A stretch of 64,000 nucleotides of DNA from Vicinamibacteria bacterium (GTDB lineage Bacteria; Acidobacteriota; Vicinamibacteria; Fen-336). The translations under genes and the position numbers were made by a program. Every line of letters starts with the position of its first letter. The first letter of the stretch is position 1. Positions 24,283 through 34,725 of this stretch are shown piece by piece. The stretch is taken from the NCBI GenBank assembly GCA_023701125.1, contig JAMPXO010000001.1, forward strand, positions 1 through 64,000. Direction: 5' to 3'. The notes beneath the pieces were generated by a model that saw only the letters and a list, made by a program, of their open reading frames with translations, did no database searches and had not been told where the DNA came from.

Positions 24283-25356
24283 TCAGTCCGCCTGGACGAT
24301 CTTCAGCGGGATGCGCATCGCCTGGATGGCGACGCGCTGGGCGATGCGGCCGGCGATCTCGTCGAACGCCTTCGCCGCGGGCGCGTCCGGCGCCGCGATC
24401 ACGATCGGCCGGCCCTCGTCGCCGCCTTCGCGCACGCGGGTGTCGATCGGCACCTCGCCGAGGAAGTTGAGGTTCATGTCCTCGGCCATCTTGCGGCCGC
24501 CGCCGGTGCCGAAGATGTCCGTGCGCTCGTTGCAGTGGCCGCACAGGAAGTAGCTCATGTTCTCGACCACGCCCAGCACCGGGATGTTGAGCTGGCGGAA
24601 CATGCCCACGGCCTTGCGCACGTCGGAGACCGACACGCCCTGCGGCGTGGTCACCACCACCGCGCCCGCGACGGGCACGCTCTGCGACAGCGAAAGCGTC
24701 ACGTCGCCGGTGCCCGGCGGCAGGTCGACGATCAGGTAGTCGAGCTCGCCCCACGCCACGTCGCGCATGAACTGCTGCACGGCACCGTGCAGCATCGGCC
24801 CGCGCCAGATCACCGCCTGGTCGGGCGGCACCAGCATGCCGATCGAGATCGCCTTGATGCCGTGGGCCTCGGGCGGCAGCATCTTCTTGTCCTCGGTGAC
24901 CTCGGGCTGGGCGTCGATGCCGAGCATCTGCGGCAGGTTCGGCCCGTAGACGTCCGCGTCCATGATGCCGACGCGAGCGCCGCGCCGGGCGAGAGCGAGC
25001 GCCAGGTTGACCGAGGTGGTCGACTTGCCGACGCCGCCCTTGCCGGCACCGACCGCGACGATGTTGCGGATGCCGGGCACTTCCTGGCGGCCCATGCCGC
25101 CGCGGGCGCGGGTGTCGGCCGTCATCTTCGCGCGCGCCGCGGTCACCCCCGGCAGCCCGGCCACCAGCGTCTCCGCCTGGCTCTTGAGCTGGTCCTTGAC
25201 CGGGCAGGCCGGCGTCGTCAGCTCGATCGTGAAGTCGACTTCGCCGCCTTCGATCTTCACTTCTTTCACGAAGCCGAGCGTCACGATGTCCTTGTGCAGG
25301 TCGGGGTCCTGCACCTTGCGCAGCACGTCGAGCACCTGGTCCTGGGTCACGGTCAA
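24283..25356 (-). CDS. apbC: ApbC/Mrp-family iron-sulfur cluster carrier ATPase
   Basis: A 357-residue P-loop ATPase that binds and hands over [4Fe-4S] clusters in the cytoplasm. The MIP18/DUF59 domain is at about 5-80 (LRKVQDPDLHKDIVTLGFV; TPACPV at 48-53). The deviant Walker A GKGGVGKST is at 105-113, with IMDADVYGPNLP after it. IVDLPPGTGD is Walker B. The FLCGHCNE motif holds the CxxC pair for cluster binding between subunits. It has the usual full length. The first codon is TTG with GGAG ten bases ahead; a GTG two codons later is possible. It lies 36 bases after tlpA and is probably in the same transcript. Confidence 0.92.
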   Translation of the reverse strand: MTVTQDQVLDVLRKVQDPDLHKDIVTLGFVKEVKIEGGEVDFTIELTTPACPVKDQLKSQAETLVAGLPGVTAARAKMTADTRARGGMGRQEVPGIRNIVAVGAGKGGVGKSTTSVNLALALARRGARVGIMDADVYGPNLPQMLGIDAQPEVTEDKKMLPPEAHGIKAISIGMLVPPDQAVIWRGPMLHGAVQQFMRDVAWGELDYLIVDLPPGTGDVTLSLSQSVPVAGAVVVTTPQGVSVSDVRKAVGMFRQLNIPVLGVVENMSYFLCGHCNERTDIFGTGGGRKMAEDMNLNFLGEVPIDTRVREGGDEGRPIVIAAPDAPAAKAFDEIAGRIAQRVAIQAMRIPLKIVQAD

Positions 25357-25392
25357 GGGCGTTTGTCTCCGGGGAAAAAGGGATGAGGACGA

Positions 25393-25896
25393 TCAGCGCG
25401 CCGCCGTGGCGAGGGCCTCGTCCACGGTGCGTTGCAGGGTCGCGATCTTGTCCGGGCCGATGCCCAGCATCTTGCGCTTGATGGTGCCCTGCTGGTCGAT
25501 CACGAAGGTCGTCGGCAGGCCGTCGGTGGCGCCGAAGGCGAGGGCCGTCTCGTCGTCGCCGAGTGCCTGCGGCCACTCCACCTTCTCCTCGCGCAGGAAG
25601 GCCCGGATCTCCTCCAGTTCGCCGGAGTCGAGCACCACGCCGACCAGCTCGACGCCGCGCGCGCGGTTCTTCTGCCAGAACAGGCGGTAGTCGGGGATCT
25701 CCTGCAGGCAGGGCCCGCACCAGGTCGCCCAGAAGTCGAGCACGATCACCTTGCCGCGCAGCGAGGCCAGCGAGATCTGGCCGCCCGCGACGGCGGGCAG
25801 GTCGAAGGCGGGAGCGGGGCCGAGCGGACCGCCCCGCGGCGCCGAGCAGGCGCCCAGGGCGAGCGCGGCGAGCAGGAGAACGAGCCGGAGCGACAT
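25393..25896 (-). CDS. TlpA-like thiol-disulfide lipoprotein
   Basis: A 167-residue periplasmic thioredoxin-fold lipoprotein. The lipobox is LGAC with Cys17 as the lipidated residue. The AhpC/TSA-Redoxin domain is at about 28-160, and the redox pair is Cys60/Cys63 in FWATWCGPCLQE. The cis-Pro loop is DGLPTTFVID. TlpA/ResA proteins keep cysteines reduced outside the cytoplasm, for example for cytochrome c or metal-centre maturation. Its link with the Fe-S carrier gene suggests redox cofactor supply. The ATG has no ribosome-binding site and lies two bases after the predicted transcript start. Confidence 0.9.
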   Translation of the reverse strand: MSLRLVLLLAALALGACSAPRGGPLGPAPAFDLPAVAGGQISLASLRGKVIVLDFWATWCGPCLQEIPDYRLFWQKNRARGVELVGVVLDSGELEEIRAFLREEKVEWPQALGDDETALAFGATDGLPTTFVIDQQGTIKRKMLGIGPDKIATLQRTVDEALATAAR

Positions 25897-25904
25897 GGTC
25901 GTCG

Positions 25905-25910
25905 ATTATC
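25905..25910 (-). promoter_or_regulatory. Putative -10 of the tlpA-apbC unit
   Basis: GATAAT on the minus strand predicts a start at 25898, two bases before the ATG at 25896, giving an almost leaderless message. Confidence 0.4.
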
Positions 25911-25957
25911 GCACGTGGCCCTGCGCAGGCCCGTGCCGAGCCCGCGAGGCGCGCCGC

Positions 25958-25963
25958 TATACT
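25958..25963 (+). promoter_or_regulatory. Putative -10 of the histidine kinase operon
   Basis: TATACT predicts a start near 25970 and a 38-base leader with GGGGAAAGGG before the ATG at 26008. Confidence 0.4.
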
Positions 25964-26007
25964 CGCCGCACCACCTCGAACGAAAGAACGAACGGCAGGG
26001 GAAAGGG

Positions 26008-28755
26008 ATGCACGCGGACACGCCGCCTCCCGGCGACGCAGGGCTCTACCGGCGCGGCGCGCTGACCACGGTACTCAACCGCGGCCTGTCGCTGGCCCTC
26101 GGCTTCCTCGCCCTGTTCCTGCTGTGGCACAGCCCGCACACCCGACCCGAGCCGGCACTGGCCGTCGGCGTCGGCTACGCGGTGTTCGCGACCGGCGCCT
26201 TCCTCTGGCTGCGCAAGCACCCCCGCACGCGCTGGCTGAAGGTCGCCCACGACGCGGTCGACGCCCTGGCCATCGGCGCCGGTGCGTACTGCTCGGGCGG
26301 CCTGGAGAGCCCGATCTGGCTGCTGCTGTACCCCCACGTCGTCGCCGTCTCGATCCGCAAGGGCCTGGCCTACGCGCTGGCCTTCGGCGCCCTCGACGCG
26401 ACGCTGGTGGTGCTCCTGCTCCAGGCCGGCAACGACCACCCCGAGGGCGGCCTGCACGCCGTGGCGATCGTGTGGTGCGCGGTGATGGCCGGCTCCACCT
26501 CGTCCTACCTGCGCGACGTCCAGCGCCGCCTGCACAAGGCCAACGAGTCGCTGCAGGCGGCCAACGCCCGGCTCGGCCAGAGCGTCGACGAGCAGGGCCA
26601 GACGTTGCAGGCCCTGGGCAGCAGCGAGCAGCGCTACCGGCGGCTGCTGGAGCGGATCCAGGACGGCGTGCTGATCATCCAGGACGGCCGCGTCGTGTAC
26701 GCCAACGAGGTGTTCCAGGCGATGACGGGCCTCGACGGCGACAGCCTGGCCGGGCGCGAGTTCGGCGACCTGGTGCCGGCCGACGACCGGCCAGCGCTGG
26801 CCCAGCGCTACGGCGCGTGGGAGGCCAGCCAGGCGACGGCCGGCGGCTTCGAGGCGCGGCTGCTCGGCCCTTCCGGCGAACCGTTGCTGGTGCAGGTCAA
26901 GGCCGGCTCCGTCGAGTTCGAGGGCCGCCGCTCGGTGATCGCCACCATCCGCGACGTGACCCGCGAGCGGCGCATGGAGCAGGAGGTCAAGGCCCAGGCC
27001 GAGCGGCTGGCGGCGATCAACGAGGTGGCCAACGCCGTCAACCTGTCGCTGACGCTCGAGGACGTGTTCGCGGTGGCCGCCGAGGAGGCACGCCGGCTGG
27101 TGCCCTTCGACCGGCTCTCGATCGCGACCCCCGAGGAGTCCGGGACGGGCCTCGACGTGGCGATCTTCGGCGCCACCAACCGCCGCACGCTGTCGCGGGC
27201 ACCAGCCGCCGACGTGGCGTGGGCGCTGCTGCGGCCCGTCGCCTGGTGCGCCGGCGGCCCCGAGCCACAGCCCGCCCACCTCGACGAGCTGATGGCCTGC
27301 CCGGACACCCGCGCGATCGCCTCGGTGCCGCTGATCTCGAAGGGCCGGGTGATCGGCTGCCTGTGCGTGGGCCGCAACCGGCCCGAGGGCTTCTCGCGTT
27401 CCGACCTGGCCGTGCTGGAACTGCTCTCCCGCCACGTCGCGATCGCGCTCGACAACGCCCGCCTGCTCGACTCGGCGCGGCGCCGCACGCTGGAGTTCGA
27501 GTCGCTGCTCGAGGTCGGCAGCCAGGTGCTCGAGCGCAACGACCTGAAGGAGATCCTGCCGCTCGTCTGCCGCAGCGTGAACCAGTTGATGGCGACCCAC
27601 CATTGCCTGGTCCTGCTGCGCGACGGCGACCTGCTCCACGTGGCGGCCCAGGAGGGCCTGGAGCCGGAGGTCGTCGCCTCGTTCGAGGACATCCGCGTCG
27701 GCGAGAGCCTGTCGGGCTGGGTGCTGTCGAACGCCCGGCCGCTGGCGATCGAGGACATGCTGGCTGACCCGCGGCTGAAGTTCGCGGAGATGGTTCAGCG
27801 CTACGGCTATCGCTCGTTCCTGTGCGTGCCGATGCAGCGCCGCGGCGAGACGCTGGGCACGCTCGAGGTGGTGACCAAGGCGCCGCGCCAGTTCACCGCC
27901 GAGGAGCAGGAGCTGATGGCGGCCTTCGCGGCCGAGGCCGCGATCGCGATCGACAACGCGCGGCTGCTGGAGGAGGCGCGGCTGCACCTGGAGCAGGCGA
28001 CCGAGAACAACCGGCGGCTGCAGGAGTCGGACCGCCAGCGCCAGCAGTACCTGCGCAACGTCAGCCACGAGTTCCGCACGCCGCTGACGGTGATCAAGGG
28101 CTACGCCGAGTTCCTGCGCGACTCGGGGCCGGTGTCGGAGAAGGCGCAGGCCGACGCGATGCGGGTGATCGCCGAGAGCTGCGACCGGGTGATCGACATG
28201 GTCGACACCCTGATCGAGGTCAGCCGCATCGAGCAGGGCATGGCCGAGCAGACGCTGCAGATCCAGGAGCACGACCTCGCCGACCTCGTGCTCTCCGGCG
28301 TCGAGCCGCTGCGCTCCGCCGTCGAGAAGAAGGGCCTGGTGCTGGACGTGGCGATCGCCACGCCGGCGCCACGGGTGCGCGCGGACGGCGGGCTGCTCAC
28401 CCAGGTGGTGCGCAAGCTGGTGGACAATGCGGTGAAGTACACGGCCAGCGGCGGCCGGGTCCTGGTGCGGGGGCGCCTGGAGGGTGACGACGTGGTGGTC
28501 GAAGTCGAGGACTCGGGCGTGGGCATCGCCCCCGAGCACCTGCCGCGCATCTTCGACAAGTTCTACATGGCCGACGGCGGCATCAACCGCCGCGCCGGTG
28601 GAACAGGCGTGGGCCTCTACCTCGTGCGCGAGATCGTGCGGCTGCACGCCGGCCAGGTCTCGGTCGACAGCCGCCCCGGCGGTGGCAGCCTGTTCGTCGT
28701 GCGGCTGCCGCTCGGGCTGGCCCGGCCGCGGGTGGCGCAGGCGGCGTCGGCATGA
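26008..28755 (+). CDS. Membrane sensor histidine kinase with PAS and two GAF domains
   Basis: A 915-residue hybrid-input kinase. Five or six N-terminal helices lie at about residues 20-165 (the first is LALGFLALFLLWH) and form a membrane sensor of unknown ligand. They are followed by a coiled coil (about 170-210), a PAS domain at about 212-320 (LERIQDGVLIIQDGRVVYAN), GAF 1 at about 335-480 and GAF 2 at about 495-645. HisKA has phospho-acceptor His687 in NVSHEFRTPLTVIKGYAEFL. The HATPase domain has DNAVKY, EDSGVGIAPEHL and GGTGVGLYLV. There is no receiver domain and no response regulator gene nearby, so its partner is an orphan elsewhere. Its stop overlaps the next ATG (ATGA). Confidence 0.92.
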   Translation: MHADTPPPGDAGLYRRGALTTVLNRGLSLALGFLALFLLWHSPHTRPEPALAVGVGYAVFATGAFLWLRKHPRTRWLKVAHDAVDALAIGAGAYCSGGLESPIWLLLYPHVVAVSIRKGLAYALAFGALDATLVVLLLQAGNDHPEGGLHAVAIVWCAVMAGSTSSYLRDVQRRLHKANESLQAANARLGQSVDEQGQTLQALGSSEQRYRRLLERIQDGVLIIQDGRVVYANEVFQAMTGLDGDSLAGREFGDLVPADDRPALAQRYGAWEASQATAGGFEARLLGPSGEPLLVQVKAGSVEFEGRRSVIATIRDVTRERRMEQEVKAQAERLAAINEVANAVNLSLTLEDVFAVAAEEARRLVPFDRLSIATPEESGTGLDVAIFGATNRRTLSRAPAADVAWALLRPVAWCAGGPEPQPAHLDELMACPDTRAIASVPLISKGRVIGCLCVGRNRPEGFSRSDLAVLELLSRHVAIALDNARLLDSARRRTLEFESLLEVGSQVLERNDLKEILPLVCRSVNQLMATHHCLVLLRDGDLLHVAAQEGLEPEVVASFEDIRVGESLSGWVLSNARPLAIEDMLADPRLKFAEMVQRYGYRSFLCVPMQRRGETLGTLEVVTKAPRQFTAEEQELMAAFAAEAAIAIDNARLLEEARLHLEQATENNRRLQESDRQRQQYLRNVSHEFRTPLTVIKGYAEFLRDSGPVSEKAQADAMRVIAESCDRVIDMVDTLIEVSRIEQGMAEQTLQIQEHDLADLVLSGVEPLRSAVEKKGLVLDVAIATPAPRVRADGGLLTQVVRKLVDNAVKYTASGGRVLVRGRLEGDDVVVEVEDSGVGIAPEHLPRIFDKFYMADGGINRRAGGTGVGLYLVREIVRLHAGQVSVDSRPGGGSLFVVRLPLGLARPRVAQAASA

Positions 28756-31364
28756 GCCGCGGCCTGCCGTCGCGGCTCGCCGCCGCGTTGTTGTTGACCC
28801 TGCTCGCACCGTCGCCCGCGAGGCTGACGCTGCCCGCCGCGGCCCAGTCCACCCCGACCGGTCCCGAGCTGAGCGCGGCGCTCGCCGCCATCGAGGCCGC
28901 CTGGACGGCCCGCGACGCCGACGCCTGGGTCGCACTGTGGGACGCCCCCGACGCGGCCACCCGCGAGCGCGAGCAGTTCTTCGTCGGCTCCCACTTCAAC
29001 GCCGGCTCGACCAGCCTGCAGTTCGACCCGGCCCGGGCGCTGCCGGGCGGGGCCGTGCGCCTCGGCGCCCGGATCGTCACCATCAGCGAGCCACGGGGCC
29101 GGGTCGAGCAGTGGCTGCTGCGGCTGGAGCCGCGCCCGGGCGGCTGGCGGATCGTCGCCCGCGACCCCGGCGGCACCGTCGACGGCCTGCTCCATCTTTC
29201 GCTCGACCCGCACGGCTACCGCGCCGACGGCCTGCGCCTCGTGCTCGAGGACTTCGAGCTGGAGATGCGCGAGGGCACGCTCTACACCTCGCCGCAGGAG
29301 CTGGGGCCGACCGTGCTGGTGTTCGCCGGCGACGGCGTCGTCAGCGTGCGCCCGCGGCCGCCGGCCGAGCGCGAGCAGCTCCGCGCCTACTCCGGCGAAC
29401 CACAGATGGTGCGCAGGGTGAAGAACGTCTTCATGCGCCTGCACCCGGCCGACCTGCGCCGCGTGCTGCAGCCGACGCGGCTGGAGCCCGACGTCGCGGC
29501 GCCGCAGCGGCTGGCCGTGGCGCTGGCCTGGTACGAGCGCCACGTGGGCCGCACGTTCGTGCTCGACGCCGCGCTGCCCGGCGCGCCGTGGTGGCTGCTG
29601 CCCGGGCTGGGCGACGCGGTGGCGGTCTTCGACGGCCCGAAGGGGCCACTGACCTACGCGATCAACGCCAACGAGCCGGAGTCGATCAGCCTGTTCGACC
29701 GCGAGCGCCGGCGCCAGATCTGCCTCTACCCCGGCAGCGGCGGCACCCTCGACTACAGCGAGGACGAGGGTCGCCAGCTCGACATCCTGCACCACGACGT
29801 CGAGGCCCGCTTCGACCCCGCGTCCGGCACGATCGAGGCGACGGCGAAGGTGCGGATGAAGCTGCTGGCACCCAGCACGTCGCTGCGGCTGCGGCTGGAC
29901 GACTCGCTGGCCGTGCGCTCGGTCGAGTCCGACGCGGGCGGCCGCCACCTGTTCTTCCGCGTGCGCAACCAGAACGGGCTGCTCGTCTCGCTCGGCGGCA
30001 TCGCCGGCCAGACGGGCGAGCTCACGCTGACCGTGCGCTACGGTGGGCCGCTGGTGCCGGCCTCGATCGAGCGCGAGGCGCTCCAGCTCGGGCCGATACC
30101 GAGCGGGGCCAACAGCCTCGAGGACGAGGTCGTGATCGAGCCGGTCGCCGTCTACACCAACCGCACCCTCTGGCACCCGCAGGGCGGCGAGGACGACTAC
30201 GCCACGGGGCGCTTCGTGGTCTCGGCGCCGCGCGACCGCCAGGTGGTGATGGGCGGCCTGCGCGAGTCGCAGCGCGAGGTCGACGGCCGGCTGGTGACCA
30301 CCTTCCGCCAGGACCTGCCGGCGCGCTACTTCAGCCTCGCGGTCGGCCGCTTCGTCGACGTCGCCCGCCGCGACGCGGGCGGCACCACGCTCGAGGCGCA
30401 GGCCGTGCCGCGGGTGCGTCGTTCCGCGCAGCGCGCGCTCGACGACGCCGCGGCGATCGTCGACTTCTTCGCCCGCGAGTTCGGCCCCGCGCCGTACCCG
30501 CGGCTCGGGCTGGCCGTGATCGAGGGCTACACGCCGGGCGGCCACAGCCCGCCGGGCCTGGTGCTGCTGCAGGAGCGGCCGTTGCTGATGCGCAATCCGC
30601 TCCCGGACGACCCCGCCAACTTCTCGGACGTGCCCGGTTTCTTCCTCGCCCACGAGCTGGCCCACCAGTGGTGGGGTCACGGCGTCGCCGGCCGCAACTA
30701 CCGCGAGCGCTGGATCTCGGAGGGCCTCGCCCAGTACGCGGCGGCGCTGTGGGTCCGCCACTCGCTGGGCGAGGCGACCTTCCGCGCGGTGATGGGGCGG
30801 ATGGGCCGCTGGGCGCTCAGGCACACGGAGCGCGGCCCGATCTCGCTCGGCCACCGCCTCGGCCACGTCCAGGAGGACGCCCGTATCTATCGGGCAATCG
30901 TCTACGACAAGGGAGCACTGGTGCTGCACACGCTGCGCGGCCTGGTCGGCGACGACGCGTTCCGCGCGGCGCTACAGTCGTTGCAGCGCGAGCGCCGCTT
31001 CCAGAAGATCGGCACCCCCGACCTGCGCCGGGCGTTGGAGGCGGCGTCCGGCCAGGAACTGGGCGCGTGGTTCGACGCCTTTGTCGACGGCACGACGATC
31101 CCGAGCCTGTCCTGGCGGTTCCACGGGCCGTCGGGCCAGACCGGGGCCCGGATCGAGATCGCCACCCGCGACCTGCCCGGCGACGTGCCGGTGCGGGTGA
31201 CGTGGAATGGCGCCGCGGGCGATGGCGAGCAGGTCGTGATGCTGCCGCGCGAGGGCGGTAGCCTGGAGCTGCCGCTGACGGAGACGCCGCGCCGGATCGA
31301 CGTCAACGCGGACTGGGGCGTGCTGGCCGACGCCCGGAAACGCTCGGGCCGGCTACTGCGCTGA
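28752..31364 (+). CDS. Secreted M1-family (gluzincin) metallopeptidase-like protein
   Basis: An 870-residue protein with a signal peptide at about 1-32 (cleavage near AAAQS). Residues 35-330 are an extension with no family I can name. An aminopeptidase-N-like beta domain runs from about 335 to 560. The catalytic domain has FFLAHELAHQWWGHGV with zinc ligands His634, His638 and Glu657 (RERWISEGLAQY). The usual GAMEN exopeptidase motif is replaced by YTPGGHSPPGL, so it may not be a true aminopeptidase. The C-terminal part is helical with a final beta domain. It is translationally coupled to the histidine kinase by ATGA, an unusual pairing that may link the sensor to peptide processing. Confidence 0.85.
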   Translation: MSRGLPSRLAAALLLTLLAPSPARLTLPAAAQSTPTGPELSAALAAIEAAWTARDADAWVALWDAPDAATREREQFFVGSHFNAGSTSLQFDPARALPGGAVRLGARIVTISEPRGRVEQWLLRLEPRPGGWRIVARDPGGTVDGLLHLSLDPHGYRADGLRLVLEDFELEMREGTLYTSPQELGPTVLVFAGDGVVSVRPRPPAEREQLRAYSGEPQMVRRVKNVFMRLHPADLRRVLQPTRLEPDVAAPQRLAVALAWYERHVGRTFVLDAALPGAPWWLLPGLGDAVAVFDGPKGPLTYAINANEPESISLFDRERRRQICLYPGSGGTLDYSEDEGRQLDILHHDVEARFDPASGTIEATAKVRMKLLAPSTSLRLRLDDSLAVRSVESDAGGRHLFFRVRNQNGLLVSLGGIAGQTGELTLTVRYGGPLVPASIEREALQLGPIPSGANSLEDEVVIEPVAVYTNRTLWHPQGGEDDYATGRFVVSAPRDRQVVMGGLRESQREVDGRLVTTFRQDLPARYFSLAVGRFVDVARRDAGGTTLEAQAVPRVRRSAQRALDDAAAIVDFFAREFGPAPYPRLGLAVIEGYTPGGHSPPGLVLLQERPLLMRNPLPDDPANFSDVPGFFLAHELAHQWWGHGVAGRNYRERWISEGLAQYAAALWVRHSLGEATFRAVMGRMGRWALRHTERGPISLGHRLGHVQEDARIYRAIVYDKGALVLHTLRGLVGDDAFRAALQSLQRERRFQKIGTPDLRRALEAASGQELGAWFDAFVDGTTIPSLSWRFHGPSGQTGARIEIATRDLPGDVPVRVTWNGAAGDGEQVVMLPREGGSLELPLTETPRRIDVNADWGVLADARKRSGRLLR

Positions 31365-31370
31365 GCCCGG

Positions 31371-31437
31371 CGCTGGAACCCGGGGGTTTGGGGGCCCCAT
31401 CGGACCAGCGACGGGCTCCGCCCGTCGCTGGAACCCG
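31371..31437. repeat. REP-like hairpin element between convergent genes
   Basis: GCGACGGG (31408-31415) and CCCGTCGC (31421-31428) form a perfect 8-bp stem with a CTCCG loop. The 12-base sequence CGCTGGAACCCG occurs as a direct repeat at 31371-31382 and 31426-31437, flanking the hairpin and a G/C-tract. It sits in the 79-base gap between two convergent stops. The form suggests an interspersed repeat that could also act as a two-way terminator. Confidence 0.55.
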
Positions 31438-31443
31438 ATAGTC

Positions 31444-31986
31444 CTAGCGGTAGCCGCTCTGGCGGCCGGCGTTTTCCAGGTCTTCGACCCGCTGCCGGGC
31501 CTGCGTGAGCTGCGTCTTCGCCTGCTCGAGGGCGGCGATCCGATTCGCGCGCGAGGCGGAGTGGACGTTCTGGGTGGTGTCGCCGACCGCGGCCTCGAGC
31601 TGGCTGACCTGGGCCTCGTACTTCGCGACGTCGTCGCGCGCCTTCTGGATGTCCTCGCGCCACTTCTGCTGGGACTCGTCGCGCACCTGCTCCTCGGTCT
31701 TCTCGGGAGTGGCACCCGGCGCTGCGCCCGGGGCCGCGCCGACCGCCGGGCTGGCCGCGGGGGCGGGCTCGCCGGGAGCGCCCTGCGGCGCCGAGAACGT
31801 GCCACCTGCCGGCTTGGCGAGCTCTTCTTCGGTGATCGTGCGGGTCGGCTGGTCGGCGGCCCTGGCGGCCGCCTTGCGGCGCTTCTTCTCCTGCTTGGCG
31901 ATCTCCGCCAGGCTCGGCTCCTGGCCGAGGCCGGCGGGCGCCACCAGCGCCACCACCAGGGCGGCGATCAGGTTGCGTGAGGTCAT
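31444..31986 (-). CDS. Exported coiled-coil protein with EPSLAEIAKQEKKRRKA signature (copy 2)
   Basis: A 180-residue protein. A signal peptide spans residues 1-21 (MTSRNLIAALVVALVAPAGL). The mature N-terminus is EPSLAEIAKQEKKRRKAAAR, then QPTRTITEEELA, shared almost word for word with the upstream paralogue. An Ala/Pro-rich linker and a C-terminal coiled coil of about 75 residues follow (heptads, high Lys/Glu/Gln). The short EPSLAEIA motif recurs in exported proteins of Acidobacteria; its role is unknown. The ATG at 31986 is chosen for the AGGAGGAG ahead of it. It starts 11 bases after the paralogue's stop, so the pair is one operon. Confidence 0.72.
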   Translation of the reverse strand: MTSRNLIAALVVALVAPAGLGQEPSLAEIAKQEKKRRKAAARAADQPTRTITEEELAKPAGGTFSAPQGAPGEPAPAASPAVGAAPGAAPGATPEKTEEQVRDESQQKWREDIQKARDDVAKYEAQVSQLEAAVGDTTQNVHSASRANRIAALEQAKTQLTQARQRVEDLENAGRQSGYR

Positions 31987-31997
31987 CGCTCCTCCTC

Positions 31998-32534
31998 TCA
32001 CCGCGAGACCGGGACGCCGGCGCGGCGGGCCTGCTCTTCGAGCTCGGAGATGCGCGCCTCGCAGGCCGCGAGCTCGGCGGTGCCGTCGTCGACCAGCTTG
32101 AGCAGGGCCGTGCGTCGACCGCCCATCGTCTGGTTGGAGAGGTCGTTGAGCTCGAGCTGGGCGTCGTCCATCATCTTCCGCACCTTCGCCATCCGCTCCT
32201 TCTGCTCGTCGATCTTCTTCTGGATCTCGACGCGCTTCTCGTCGCGCAACTGGTCGTCGGTCTTCTCGGGCGACGCGCCCGGGCTGGCTCCGGGAGTGGC
32301 GGTCCCGGGCTCGGCCGGAGCGTCGACCACAGGGTTGGCGGTCGTGCCCGGGGCGGCCTTCAGCTCCGCCTCGGTGATCGTGCGGGTCGGCTGCTCGGCG
32401 GCCTTGGCGGCGGCCTTGCGGCGCTTCTTCTCCTGCTTGGCGATCTCCGCCAGGCTCGGCTCCTGGAATGCAGCGGCAGTGCCCGCGCCGAAGATCAGCG
32501 CGAGAAGGGCGACGGCGACGCGGCTGGGCTTCAT
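31998..32534 (-). CDS. Exported coiled-coil protein with EPSLAEIAKQEKKRRKA signature (copy 1)
   Basis: A 178-residue protein. A signal peptide spans residues 1-22 (MKPSRVAVALLALIFGAGTA). The block QEPSLAEIAKQEKKRRKAAA and QPTRTITEAEL match the next gene downstream. A Pro/Ala/Thr-rich linker and a coiled coil at about 95-170 follow (KRVEIQKKIDEQKERMAKVR). Linker and coiled coil differ from the paralogue while the head is nearly identical, as expected for tandem duplication followed by selection on the head. The ATG is the predicted transcript start, so the message is leaderless, while the paralogue after it has a strong ribosome-binding site. Confidence 0.72.
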   Translation of the reverse strand: MKPSRVAVALLALIFGAGTAAAFQEPSLAEIAKQEKKRRKAAAKAAEQPTRTITEAELKAAPGTTANPVVDAPAEPGTATPGASPGASPEKTDDQLRDEKRVEIQKKIDEQKERMAKVRKMMDDAQLELNDLSNQTMGGRRTALLKLVDDGTAELAACEARISELEEQARRAGVPVSR

Positions 32535-32540
32535 GAAAAA

Positions 32541-32546
32541 AGTATA
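32541..32546 (-). promoter_or_regulatory. -10 TATACT giving a leaderless start
   Basis: TATACT on the minus strand ends six bases before the ATG at 32534, so the predicted +1 is the A of that codon. A T-run lies between the two. Confidence 0.5.
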
Positions 32547-32565
32547 GCCCCCCTGCCCTCGTCGA

Positions 32566-32596
32566 GGCCCCGCCTCAGTTGGCGGGGCCTTTTCTT
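32566..32596 (+). terminator. Intrinsic-terminator-like hairpin facing against the local genes
   Basis: GGCCCCGCC and GGCGGGGCC form a perfect 9-bp stem with a 6-base loop, followed by TTTTCTT on the plus strand only. Both neighbouring genes are on the minus strand, so it could stop antisense transcripts running in from the left; on the minus strand it is a stem without a U tract, just past the kinase gene. Confidence 0.6.
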
Positions 32597-32633
32597 GTGG
32601 TTGGGGACACAGGGGAGTGCGGGGAACGGGCGC

Positions 32634-34664
<2,031 letters not shown>

Positions 34665-34688
34665 GTTTCTCTGCGGGATCCGCCGGCG

Positions 34689-34694
34689 ATTCTA
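34689..34694 (-). promoter_or_regulatory. Putative -10 of the Ser/Thr kinase gene
   Basis: TAGAAT on the minus strand predicts a start at about 34682 and an 18-base leader. A weaker TAACCT at 34699-34704 faces the sigma gene on the other strand. Confidence 0.4.
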
Positions 34695-34725
34695 CGGCTA
34701 ACCTCGACCCAGCGGCGAACGTCCC

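Noticed and set aside
32534-32633. Riboswitch in the 99-base gap before the kinase 3' end
   Set aside because: The only structure is the single plus-strand hairpin; there is no aptamer-like set of helices and no leader of the right strand.
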